DNA of 32,069 nucleotides from Polyangia bacterium (GTDB taxonomy: Bacteria > Myxococcota_A > Polyangia > Polyangiales > Polyangiaceae): the NCBI GenBank assembly GCA_030426145.1, contig JAUHZF010000065.1, positions 1 through 32,069 on the forward strand, written 5' to 3'. A program made the position numbers and the translations under genes. Of the stretch, positions 1-7,412 are shown one piece after another (within the stretch, counting starts at the first letter, position 1; every line of letters begins with the position of its first letter). Below the pieces are notes generated by a model. It worked only from the letters and a program-made list of their open reading frames with translations. It searched no databases and was not told the DNA's origin.

Positions 1-2
1 CC

Positions 3-713
3 CCGACCACGGCGCCGGATACCCCGGACCCGGCCCCCGCCGTCGACCCACCGGCCCCCGTCGCTTCCGCAGCCCCTTCGGCGGCCCCTGCCCCCGTCCC
101 GCCGGCCGAGCCGCCTCCCCTTCCCAAGGACACCACCGTGCTCCACGTGGGTGACTCGATGGCCGACGCCCTCGGCTCCAAGCTGAGCCCCATGCTGCAG
201 GAGCTCGGCATCAAGGCACCGCTCAAGGCGAAGGAAGCGACCTACATCCCCCAGTGGGCCGGCTTCAAGATGAACTTCCAGCAGCACCTGGCCTACTACG
301 ACCCCGACTTCGTCATCGTGACGCTCGGTGGCAACGAGACGGCCATGCCCACCCCCACCGACCGCATCGAGCCCATCAAGCGACTCGTGAAGCAGATCGG
401 CGATCGGCCCTGCATCTGGATCGCGGCGCCATTGTGGCCTGGCGCCAAACACAGCGGCATCCTCGACGTGATCCGTGAGAACTGTGCCCCCTGCATCTAC
501 GTCGACACCAACGAGCTCATCGAGCCCAAGATGAAGGTCCTCGGCGACGGCATCCACCCCACCATCCCCGAGCGACGTCGCTGGGCGCGCTACATGATCA
601 ACTGGCTGCGCGCCGCCCGCGACCCGAACGGCCCCAAGCCGTGGTCGCTCAAAAAAGAAGAAGACATCGTCGCGCCGCCCTCTGAGCCTCCCCCGCCCGA
701 GAGCAAGGAGTAG
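3..713 (+). CDS. SGNH/GDSL-type hydrolase-like protein, 5' truncated by the window edge
   Basis: The reading frame is open to the left edge, so the N-terminus is missing. The visible part starts with about 45 residues that are almost only Pro, Ala, Val and Asp, a flexible linker, followed by a domain of about 190 residues. That domain has the SGNH blocks in order: HVGDSMAD with the nucleophile Ser at 156-158, LGGNE (block III) at 324-338, and DGIHPT with the Asp/His pair at 546-557. It ends in a charged Pro/Glu tail. A GTG at 138 could be read as a start, but it lies inside the beta-strand leading to the GDS motif, and the Pro/Ala-rich frame upstream is uninterrupted, so I treat it as internal. 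SGNH proteins include esterases, lipases and polysaccharide O-acetyl-modifying enzymes; the substrate here is unknown. The gene is convergent with the next one, 11 bp apart. Confidence 0.75.
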   Translation, partial: PTTAPDTPDPAPAVDPPAPVASAAPSAAPAPVPPAEPPPLPKDTTVLHVGDSMADALGSKLSPMLQELGIKAPLKAKEATYIPQWAGFKMNFQQHLAYYDPDFVIVTLGGNETAMPTPTDRIEPIKRLVKQIGDRPCIWIAAPLWPGAKHSGILDVIRENCAPCIYVDTNELIEPKMKVLGDGIHPTIPERRRWARYMINWLRAARDPNGPKPWSLKKEEDIVAPPSEPPPPESKE

Positions 714-724
714 GCCCCCGAGCC

Positions 725-1864
725 TCAGCCGTTGTCTTGGCAGGCGGGGATGTTCTCGACGGGGAGGTTGCTGTCGAGAACGATGCCCGTCGTCCAGGCG
801 CGGAAGCCGGGCACATCGGGACCGGGTTGCCAATTGACGAGATCCGTCGAGGTGACCGTGCCTGCGCCCCGCCTCCCGATCCACAGCTCCCCGGTGTAGA
901 TGCACTGGCTTGGGAAGTTGGGTACGTCGTGGAAGGTCCAGGCCACGGCGTCGGGACTGCTCACGTAACCGTCGCTCACGCCGGCGATCCATTGGCTGCC
1001 ATCCCAGACCGGTTCGCCGGAATCGACGATGACCGTGTCGCATGGGCTCCAGGAGCTGCCGAGGTCTTGGCTCAGCTCGCAGTGGTACTCGAGGGCCGAG
1101 CCGTTCCACCATCGCCCCTTGGCGATGAATACGCCGCCGCCGTAGGTGACGTTCATACTGTGCGGCCAGAGGTTGTGGAGTGTCCAGGTGCTGCCCTGGT
1201 CGGTCGAGACGGCCACACCCAGGTCGGTTCCCGCCACGAAGACGCCGTTTCCAAAGGTGACGTCGCGAACGGCAGGCAGTGTCTGTGGGGGATCGATGCC
1301 CACCCAGGTGAGCCCATCATCGACCGACTTCATGAGGGCACCGTTACCACCACCAGCGATCCAAACCCCGTCGCCATAAGCCACGCCGCCAGACCAGTTG
1401 GTGCACGACGCGGGGTAAGGCTCGCCCGGGCATGCGTTCGTCGGGTGGAGATCCTCTTCCCAATGAATGCCGTCCACGGACCGCATGACCATGGAGTTGG
1501 CGTCGCCTCCGACGGCGATGAACACCCCATTGCCATAGGCGACGTTGCGCAGCAGGTCTGGACTGTGGTCGTTGCCCGTCGACGGGTTGCGGCAGGTGTT
1601 CCAGCTCACACCGTCGGAGGTCGCGAGCCGAAGGCCCCAGTTTCCGACCGCGACCACCGCCGGCACGCCCTGAGGCGCACCACCGCCGTTGCCGCCCGCG
1701 GCCTCACCTCCGGCGCCGGTCGTGCTGCTGCCGCCCGAGCCGACCGTGGTCGTCGCGCCTCCGGTCCCTCCCCCGCCAGAGCCAGGGCCAGTGGTCTCCT
1801 CACTGGCGTCACTGCACCCCCACCCAACCAGCACCACGAGAGCCCCGAGAGCCGTCCGCTTCAT
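725..1864 (-). CDS. Lipoprotein with seven Asp-box (BNR/sialidase-like) propeller repeats
   Basis: 379 aa. The N-terminus MKRTALGALVVLVGWGCSD has a basic start, a hydrophobic core and a Cys at 17 in an imperfect lipobox (GWGC). A Gly/Thr/Ser spacer to about residue 65 follows. The rest is built from about seven units of 40-50 residues. Each has a strand such as YGNGVFIAVGG and most have an Asp-box-like turn: RSVDGIHW, KSVDDGLTW, VSTDQGSTW, LSQDLGSSW, SSPDAVAW, TSTDLVNW. This pattern predicts a beta-propeller exposed at the cell surface or in the periplasm. Asp-boxes are structural and do not show catalysis; no sialidase active-site set is evident, so no enzyme activity is claimed. I see no strong Shine-Dalgarno. 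The 147-bp gap to the next gene holds nothing I recognise. Confidence 0.8.
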   Translation of the reverse strand: MKRTALGALVVLVGWGCSDASEETTGPGSGGGGTGGATTTVGSGGSSTTGAGGEAAGGNGGGAPQGVPAVVAVGNWGLRLATSDGVSWNTCRNPSTGNDHSPDLLRNVAYGNGVFIAVGGDANSMVMRSVDGIHWEEDLHPTNACPGEPYPASCTNWSGGVAYGDGVWIAGGGNGALMKSVDDGLTWVGIDPPQTLPAVRDVTFGNGVFVAGTDLGVAVSTDQGSTWTLHNLWPHSMNVTYGGGVFIAKGRWWNGSALEYHCELSQDLGSSWSPCDTVIVDSGEPVWDGSQWIAGVSDGYVSSPDAVAWTFHDVPNFPSQCIYTGELWIGRRGAGTVTSTDLVNWQPGPDVPGFRAWTTGIVLDSNLPVENIPACQDNG

Positions 1865-2011
1865 GGTCCACGCATATCACGGACCGGTACCGCTTTAACC
1901 TCTCGAAGGCTCAGTGCTCGTCGAGGCCACTGACCCACGGGTAGTGGTCCATGAGGTTCACCTTCTTCACTCGGCCATCAGCCCGAGGAACGGGGCGACG
2001 GCGTGCGCACG

Positions 2012-3454
2012 TCACTTGCCCCAGGTGCTGCCGCCGCCGTACGTGCTGCTGCCACCACTGCAGTCGCTCATCGCGAGGATGAGGCAGCAGATGATGATGA
2101 TCACGATGATGATGATCATCGTGCTCGAGCTGCCGCCCGAGGAGCTGCCCATCATGGTCGGCGGCGGCGCCACGCCGAAGGCTTGGAGCTCGCTCGGGTC
2201 GACCGGGGTTCCGAACGAGTAGTTCACTTCGGTGGGGGTCTTCTCGCGACTCACCTTGCCGCCTGGCCCGACGAACTCGGTGGCCTCGACCATCTCGCCG
2301 ATCTCCACCCGCCAGTAGAACTCACCGATGACGTAGTCCACCGACGCCATGACCTGCTGCTTCCAGGTGTACTGGTTGCCGCCGAGCATCACCCCATTGC
2401 CGGAGTCCATCACGTTGCCGGTCTCGATGGGCTCGATGAACTGCCAGTTCCCGTCCTCTTCCATGAGCCAGCGGTAGCCGACCTTGTCGCCGCCGAAGAG
2501 CAGGTACTCGCGCCAGCTGTAGGTGATGCCCTCCACGACGCAGGAGCGGATGACGAAGCCGGTGACCACGTAGTCCGTGCCGCGGAAATTCCCGCGCGCC
2601 CCCATCGGCAGGTAGGGCTCGATCGGCGGCCTGGGGGCCGGACCGAGAGCGCTCAGGGTGCCGGAAGTGATGTCGCTGGCCGTGCCGCAGTACTGGCAGA
2701 CCACGCGTTGGGCGCTGCTCGACGCGATGGGCAGGCTCGCGCCGCAGTTGGGGCACTCGGCCGAGGTGACCTTGGCTTCGGGTGCCTCGAGCGGCATGCC
2801 GCCCTCGAGCTCGACCGTGTTGGGGTCGAAGATCCGCCCCACGTAGAGCGCAGGGGGCTCGGTCCCATCGCCGTAGTCGATGGTGCCGAAGGCGCCTTGG
2901 GGACCGCTGACGTCGATGTAGTGGGTGACGACACCGGGTTTGGGCACGTTGGGCAAGGAGCCCTGGCCGCTGACCACCCGCCGCTGGCCGATCTCCTGCA
3001 CCACGAAGAGCCCGTGCTGCCCCAGATCGACCTGCTGCCCTACGTTGAGGCTGCCCTGCGGGGGCAAAGGAGGCGGGTTCTTGTCCTCAGTGGTGGCGTA
3101 CCAGCGCCCCTGCGCATAGGCGACCCAAGTGGTCCGGTCCTCCCGCGGGAACCAGATGAGCATCTCCTCCCAGGGCGCCCCGGGGGCTCCGGCACGGTCC
3201 ATCTGGACGCGTCCGGTGACCTCGAACCACTCGCCGCTCCACTTGCCCTCCGAGCCGTAGGGCATGGTGCTGGGCACCTCGAGCAGGTCGGCCATGCGAC
3301 CCTGGGCCTCGACCCCGCCCTTGTCGGAGCGCACGACGACGCTCTTGCAGTACTCGCAGACCACGGACCGCGCGCCGGCGAACTTGAAGATGACGCCCGC
3401 CCCACAGCTGGGACACGTCGCTTGCCGGTCGAGGTTGACCACGGAGCGCATCAT
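2012..3454 (-). CDS. DUF4178 protein with two zinc ribbons and a C-terminal membrane anchor
   Basis: 480 aa from the ATG at 3454, preceded by GGAG at 8 nt; a longer reading from 3505 lacks a good ribosome site and would overlap the divergent gene. Two treble-clef-like CxxC...CxxC ribbons are visible: Cys14/17/33/36 (CPSCG, CEYCK) and Cys234/237/253/256 (CPNCG, CQYCG). Each is followed by a DUF4178-type beta-rich module, with motifs such as GxWSGEWFEVTGR and GNFRGTDYVVTGF. Near the C-terminus is a nearly pure Ile/Val/Leu segment, then Cys/Ser/Gly-rich residues, consistent with a tail anchor and a cytoplasmic body. There is no N-terminal signal. DUF4178 has no settled biochemical role. In other bacteria its genes often sit near spermidine-synthase-like and DUF350 genes (from memory), which fits the divergent aminopropyltransferase here. 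Confidence 0.85.
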   Translation of the reverse strand: MMRSVVNLDRQATCPSCGAGVIFKFAGARSVVCEYCKSVVVRSDKGGVEAQGRMADLLEVPSTMPYGSEGKWSGEWFEVTGRVQMDRAGAPGAPWEEMLIWFPREDRTTWVAYAQGRWYATTEDKNPPPLPPQGSLNVGQQVDLGQHGLFVVQEIGQRRVVSGQGSLPNVPKPGVVTHYIDVSGPQGAFGTIDYGDGTEPPALYVGRIFDPNTVELEGGMPLEAPEAKVTSAECPNCGASLPIASSSAQRVVCQYCGTASDITSGTLSALGPAPRPPIEPYLPMGARGNFRGTDYVVTGFVIRSCVVEGITYSWREYLLFGGDKVGYRWLMEEDGNWQFIEPIETGNVMDSGNGVMLGGNQYTWKQQVMASVDYVIGEFYWRVEIGEMVEATEFVGPGGKVSREKTPTEVNYSFGTPVDPSELQAFGVAPPPTMMGSSSGGSSSTMIIIIVIIIICCLILAMSDCSGGSSTYGGGSTWGK

Positions 3455-3481
3455 AGTGAAGGCTCCGGCGGGTTCGCCACA

Positions 3482-3496
3482 CCCTTCGTGGAAGGG
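3482..3496 (+). promoter_or_regulatory. Perfect 6-bp inverted repeat containing the GGAAGGG ribosome site of the aminopropyltransferase gene
   Basis: CCCTTC (3482-3487), a GTG loop and GAAGGG (3491-3496) form a perfect small hairpin. Its right arm is the only Shine-Dalgarno-like sequence before the GTG start at 3499. It lies in the 44-bp divergent region, so it could act as an RNA hairpin or as a protein site. It is short and could be chance. Confidence 0.25.
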
Positions 3497-3498
3497 CT

Positions 3499-5052
3499 GT
3501 GGCACCCTCGGCCGCCCCGATGCTGCCGCGTCGCTACGTCCCCCCGGTTCTACTCGCCTCCGTCGTGGTCATCGCCACGTCAGGGCTGGTGTACGAGCTG
3601 CTCGCAGGAACCATCGCCAGTTACGTGCTCGGCGACTCCGTGGCGCAGTTCAGCATCGTCATCGGGCTCTACCTGTTCGCGATGGGGGTGGGCTCCTACC
3701 TCTCGAAGTACATCGAGCAGCGGCTGCTCGAACGTTTCGTCGAGGTCGAGCTCGCCGTGGCCCTCGTCGGTGGCGTGAGCGCGCCGCTTCTCTTCGCCGT
3801 CTACACGTCCTGGGGCGCCTTCCGCGCCGCGCTCTACATCACGGTGTCGGTCATCGGGATGCTGGTCGGTCTCGAGATCCCGCTGCTCATCCGACTGCTG
3901 AAGTTCCGGTTGGAGCTGAAGGACCTCGTGGCGCGGGTGCTCGCCCTCGACTACGTCGGCGCCCTGGTCGCCAGCCTCATGTTCCCGCTCATCCTGGTGC
4001 CCAAGCTCGGCATTCACCGCACGAGCCTGGCGTTTGGGCTCCTCAACGCGGCCGTCGCCCTCGCCGCCACCTTCCTCATGCCCGTCGAGCACCGCTCACG
4101 GATCCGCATGCGCATCCAGTGCGTCGCCGTCATGGCCGGCCTCATCTTCGGGGCCATCTTCATCGACAAGGGTGTCGTGCGTGCCGAGTCGGCCTACTTC
4201 GGCGCCCCCATCATCTACAACGCGCAGTCGCCCTACCAACGCGTCGTCATCACGCAATCCCCCCGCACGACGCGGCTCTACCTCAACGGAAACCTGCAGT
4301 TCTCGTCCGACGACGAGGCCCGCTACCACGAGGTCCTGGTCCATCCCGCGGTGGCCGTGCTGGGGCGAAAGCCGCGACGCGTGCTGGTGCTCGGCGGAGG
4401 AGACGGCCTCGCCGTACGCGAGCTCCTCAAATACGACGGCATCGAGCGGATCCTGCTCGTCGACCTCGACGCCAAGGTCACCGAGGTCTTCCGCAACGTG
4501 CCCGTCGCGACCCAGCTCAACCGCGGCTCGCTCAACGACCCTCGGGTTGAGGTTCGCAACGAAGACGCCTTTACCTGGATCCAGCAGAGCGACGAGCCCG
4601 CCTTCGACCTGGCGGTGGTCGACTTCCCCGACCCCTCCAACTACGCGCTCGGCAAGCTCTACAGCCTCACCTTCTTTCGTTATCTCCGCGAGCGGGTCGG
4701 CGTGCACGGCGCGGTGGTGGTGCAGTCGACCTCGCCCTACTACGCGCGCAAGGCGTTCTGGACCGTGGCCACGACGATGGAAGCAGCCGACTTCCACCTG
4801 CTGCCCATGCACTGCTACGTGCCCAGCTTCGGCGAGTGGGGCTTCTTGGTGGCGGGACCAGAGAGCCGGGTGAAGCAAGCGCCGCGCGAGCTGCTGCTCG
4901 GGCCCGACAAGCTCAGGTTCCTCGAGCCGAGCCTGCTACCCGAGATGGTGCAGTTTCCCCGGGACATGTCCCGGGTGGAAGCCCCGGTGCAGCGGCTCAA
5001 CGACCAACCCCTCGTGTCGATCTACACCCGCGAGTGGGACAGCTGGAAATGA
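3499..5052 (+). CDS. Membrane-fused polyamine aminopropyltransferase (spermidine-synthase-like)
   Basis: 517 aa from GTG 3499; ATG 3520 is an alternative but has no ribosome site. Residues about 14-230 contain seven hydrophobic segments, an integral-membrane domain found fused to a subset of SpeE-like proteins. Residues about 235-500 form the SAM/decarboxylated-SAM aminopropyltransferase domain: SPYQRVVI, LNGNLQFSSDDEARYHE (substrate-binding Gln and Tyr-His-Glu region), VLVLGGGDG (nucleotide loop, about 299-303), LLVDLDAKV, an acidic NEDAF and DLAVVDFPDPSN (the catalytic Asp-x-x-Asp-Pro region). Family enzymes transfer aminopropyl from decarboxylated SAM to putrescine or similar amines. The true acceptor is unknown, and no SAM decarboxylase is in the window. 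The stop overlaps the ATG of the FAD enzyme (ATGA), so the two are probably translationally coupled. Confidence 0.88.
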   Translation: MAPSAAPMLPRRYVPPVLLASVVVIATSGLVYELLAGTIASYVLGDSVAQFSIVIGLYLFAMGVGSYLSKYIEQRLLERFVEVELAVALVGGVSAPLLFAVYTSWGAFRAALYITVSVIGMLVGLEIPLLIRLLKFRLELKDLVARVLALDYVGALVASLMFPLILVPKLGIHRTSLAFGLLNAAVALAATFLMPVEHRSRIRMRIQCVAVMAGLIFGAIFIDKGVVRAESAYFGAPIIYNAQSPYQRVVITQSPRTTRLYLNGNLQFSSDDEARYHEVLVHPAVAVLGRKPRRVLVLGGGDGLAVRELLKYDGIERILLVDLDAKVTEVFRNVPVATQLNRGSLNDPRVEVRNEDAFTWIQQSDEPAFDLAVVDFPDPSNYALGKLYSLTFFRYLRERVGVHGAVVVQSTSPYYARKAFWTVATTMEAADFHLLPMHCYVPSFGEWGFLVAGPESRVKQAPRELLLGPDKLRFLEPSLLPEMVQFPRDMSRVEAPVQRLNDQPLVSIYTREWDSWK

Positions 5053-6647
5053 TGCGCCGGCGCGAGCTGCTCCAGACCACCGCCGTGGCCTGGTTCGCCG
5101 AACAAGCGCTCGGCGACGACCGCCGCATCACCGGGGAGCTGAAAGGCGCCTCCCACGCGGTCGGCCACCTGCTACGAACGGCCATCGAGCGCCCCCCTTC
5201 GAACCCTCCGGAGCGGGCCGAGGTGGTCGTGATCGGCAGCGGGGCCTCCGGTCTCTCCTGCGCCTGGCGCCTCGCGTCGGTCGGCGTTCCCACCCGCATC
5301 CTCGAGCTCGAGTCCTTCGTGGGCGGTACGAGCACGTGGGGGGAAGACGGGGTGACCCCCCACCCGTGGGGTGCGCACTACCTGCCCGTCCCCGAGCCGG
5401 GCGCGAAAGGCGCGCTGCGCCTACTGTCGGAGCTCGGCGTGCTCACGGGTTGGGACGCGGCCGGACGCCCGCGGTTCCGCGACGAGATGCTCTGCCACGC
5501 CCCCGAGGAGCGCCTCTTCTACCGGGGCCAGTGGTTCGACGGCCTCGTCCCACGAAGCGCCCTCAGCGCCTCCGAGCGCCACGAGGTCGACCGCTTCCTG
5601 AGCATCGTCGAGAGCTTCTCCGAGCGGCGAGGACGTGATGGCAAACCCGCCTTCACCCTCCCCGGCGCCCTCAGCTCCACCGACCCTGAGCTCCTCGCCC
5701 TCGACCGGCTCTCGATGGACCGATGGCTCCGCGAGCAGGGGTTCTCCACGCCGCTGCTGCGGTGGCTCGTCGAGTACGCGACCCTCGACGACTTCGGTGC
5801 GAGCCTCGAGCAGTGCTCTGCCTGGGCCGGCTTGCTCTACTTCGCCGCCCGCGCCTTCGAGAGCGACCAGCTCGGGGGCAGCCGCTACCTCGTATGGCCC
5901 GAGGGCAACGGCTACCTCATGCGCGGGCTGCGTGACCTCGCGCGGCCCGAGATCCAGAACGCCGCGCTCGCATATGCCCTGCGCGAGACCCGTGACGGCG
6001 TGGAGATCGACTACGTGGACGTGGCCACGGAGACCACCCGACGCATCACGGCACGCGCCGCGGTGCTCGCGGTACCGGGTTTCATCGCGCGCCGTCTCGT
6101 TCCGAAGGCACCTCCTCGGCTCGAGCGAACCACCTCCAGCTGGCTGGTGGCCAACCTCCACCTACGGCGCCGCCCAGACGCGACCCAAGCGTGGGACTCC
6201 ATCCTCTACGGCGCGCGAGGGCTCGGCTACGTCGATGCCGACCACCAGCGCCTGCGCGACGGCGAGCGCACCGTCTGGACCTACTTCCGCGCGCATGGGG
6301 GCGCCGACACCCCAGGGATCCGACACGGGCTATTGCAGAAGAAGTGGGCCGCACACGCGTCGTCCGTCGTGGCCGACCTCGCGCCGGCGCACCCCGAGCT
6401 CTCCGGTGAGCTCGAGCGCATCGACCTGATGGTCTGGGGTCACGCGATGCCGCGTCCGACCCCGGGTTTTCTCGGCGACACGCCCTGGTCCCACCCACCG
6501 ATGCTCAGTCGTCGCATCGCCTGGGCGCACGTCGACCTCACCGGCTTCGCGCTCTTCGAAGAGGCCAACGCTCACGGCCTGCGCGCGGCCGAAGCCATCT
6601 GTGACGCGCTCGGTGTGGAGCGGGGAGAGACCTGGCTCGGAGCGTGA
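5049..6647 (+). CDS. FAD-dependent amine-oxidase-like oxidoreductase
   Basis: 532 aa from ATG 5049, which overlaps the preceding stop (ATGA). The frame is open upstream, but only as an out-of-frame reading of the aminopropyltransferase. The dinucleotide-binding motif VVVIGSGASGLSCAWRL places GSGASG at residues 63-68, followed by an acidic residue in ILELE. The C-terminal region has a typical closing flavin motif, LTGFALFEEANAHGLRAAEAI. The N-terminus MMRRRELLQTTAVAW resembles a twin-arginine signal but its hydrophobic stretch is short, so export is uncertain. Relatives are flavin-containing amine oxidases and phytoene-desaturase-like enzymes. Coupling to an aminopropyltransferase suggests oxidation of a polyamine or polyamine conjugate, but substrate residues cannot be assigned. 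It ends 3 bp from the convergent stop of the next gene. Confidence 0.85.
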   Translation: MMRRRELLQTTAVAWFAEQALGDDRRITGELKGASHAVGHLLRTAIERPPSNPPERAEVVVIGSGASGLSCAWRLASVGVPTRILELESFVGGTSTWGEDGVTPHPWGAHYLPVPEPGAKGALRLLSELGVLTGWDAAGRPRFRDEMLCHAPEERLFYRGQWFDGLVPRSALSASERHEVDRFLSIVESFSERRGRDGKPAFTLPGALSSTDPELLALDRLSMDRWLREQGFSTPLLRWLVEYATLDDFGASLEQCSAWAGLLYFAARAFESDQLGGSRYLVWPEGNGYLMRGLRDLARPEIQNAALAYALRETRDGVEIDYVDVATETTRRITARAAVLAVPGFIARRLVPKAPPRLERTTSSWLVANLHLRRRPDATQAWDSILYGARGLGYVDADHQRLRDGERTVWTYFRAHGGADTPGIRHGLLQKKWAAHASSVVADLAPAHPELSGELERIDLMVWGHAMPRPTPGFLGDTPWSHPPMLSRRIAWAHVDLTGFALFEEANAHGLRAAEAICDALGVERGETWLGA

Positions 6648-6650
6648 AGC

Positions 6651-6953
6651 TCAGCTCACTTCGATGACGGCCTTGCCGATGGCCGTCCCGCGGAGCTGCA
6701 CGACGTCGACCTCGTAGGCACCGACCTGAACCGTGAAGGTGATCGGAGGTGGGCTCTGAGGCTCGCCAGTGGGAAGCTCGCGGATCACGCGCTCGAGGAT
6801 GAGCTTGCCGCTCGGAGAACGCACGCGGATCTGGAACGGCGGCTCCGCCATGTCCACCAGACGAAAATGAAGCTTGGCCTGCCGATTGGGTGCCAGCTCG
6901 TCGCAGTTGGCGATCACCTCAATCTCTCCGTGGCTGTCGATGGTCGCGGACAT
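6651..6953 (-). CDS. Small beta-rich protein, tandem paralogue B
   Basis: 100 aa from ATG 6953, with a weak GAGAAAG about 11 nt upstream. No signal peptide, membrane segment or Cys pattern is visible. Alternating hydrophobic residues and Pro/Gly turns suggest a single beta-sandwich. It is clearly homologous along its whole length to the neighbour at 7008-7313: both carry RELPTGxPQSxPPITFTV near the C-terminal third, PPFxxxxRxPSGK in the middle, and a start like MSATIDSHGEIE. I do not recognise a named family; an Ig-like or GOLD-like fold is a guess. The pair lies 54 bp apart and is probably co-transcribed. Confidence 0.7.
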   Translation of the reverse strand: MSATIDSHGEIEVIANCDELAPNRQAKLHFRLVDMAEPPFQIRVRSPSGKLILERVIRELPTGEPQSPPPITFTVQVGAYEVDVVQLRGTAIGKAVIEVS

Positions 6954-7007
6954 CTTCGTCAGTGCTTTCTCGGATCCCTACCCATAGTCGATGAGCCGGC
7001 CACGCCG

Positions 7008-7313
7008 CTACGTCACGTTGAGCGTGGCCTCCCCCGAAGCTCTCCCGTAGAGCTCCTTGATGAGAATCTTGTAGGTGCCGACGATCGACACCGTGAATGT
7101 GATGGGCGGTGCGCTCTGAGGCCGCCCCGTGGGCAGCTCGCGCAACACCCGGTCGACGACCATCTTGCCGCTAGGGTCCCGGATCTTCAGCGTAAACGGC
7201 GGTGAGACGTCGTCCCATGACCGAAACACCAGCTCGGCGGACGAGCCAGCGGTCAGAGCACCTGTCTTGCAGATGCTCTCGATGTCGCCTTTGCTTTCGA
7301 TGGTCGCAGTCAC
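7008..7313 (-). CDS. Small beta-rich protein, tandem paralogue A
   Basis: 101 aa from GTG 7313. A TTG two codons further up would give a slightly longer protein, but starting at this GTG gives MTATIESKGDIE, which aligns with MSATIDSHGEIE of the paralogue at 6651-6953, so it is preferred. The shared block RELPTGxPQSxPPITFTV and the PSGK turn mark a tandem duplication. The two have diverged considerably at the other positions, so the duplication is not recent. No signal sequence or catalytic motif is visible, and the function is unknown. Confidence 0.7.
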   Translation of the reverse strand: MTATIESKGDIESICKTGALTAGSSAELVFRSWDDVSPPFTLKIRDPSGKMVVDRVLRELPTGRPQSAPPITFTVSIVGTYKILIKELYGRASGEATLNVT

Positions 7314-7376
7314 GGCCAACGGCTGGGTCGAAGAGGAGTGCCCTCGAGGACACCCCTACACGTCGGGGAACGGGGC

Positions 7377-7382
7377 ATCCTA
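7377..7382 (-). promoter_or_regulatory. -10-like TAGGAT upstream of the tandem paralogues
   Basis: On the minus strand GGGCTAGGATGCC lies about 64 nt before the GTG at 7313, in the only gap upstream of the pair. The TAnnnT box matches those before other genes in this window. No convincing -35 was found. Confidence 0.2.
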
Positions 7383-7412
7383 GCCCACACGACGATCTGG
7401 GGCGAGAAGACG

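Noticed and set aside
737-1933. 398-residue plus-strand frame opposite the Asp-box lipoprotein
   Set aside because: The minus strand has a signal, lipobox and seven regular repeats; the plus frame has none and is Arg/Asp/Val/His-rich shadow.
2003-3778. 591-residue plus-strand frame opposite the DUF4178 gene
   Set aside because: Shadow of high GC3: the minus strand has zinc ribbons, DUF4178 motifs and a good ribosome site, while this frame is His/Asp/Ala/Arg-rich without domain sense and overlaps the aminopropyltransferase.
3499-6647. A single fused aminopropyltransferase-oxidase protein
   Set aside because: The two are in different frames, with a clear TGA stop and ATGA overlap at 5049-5052.
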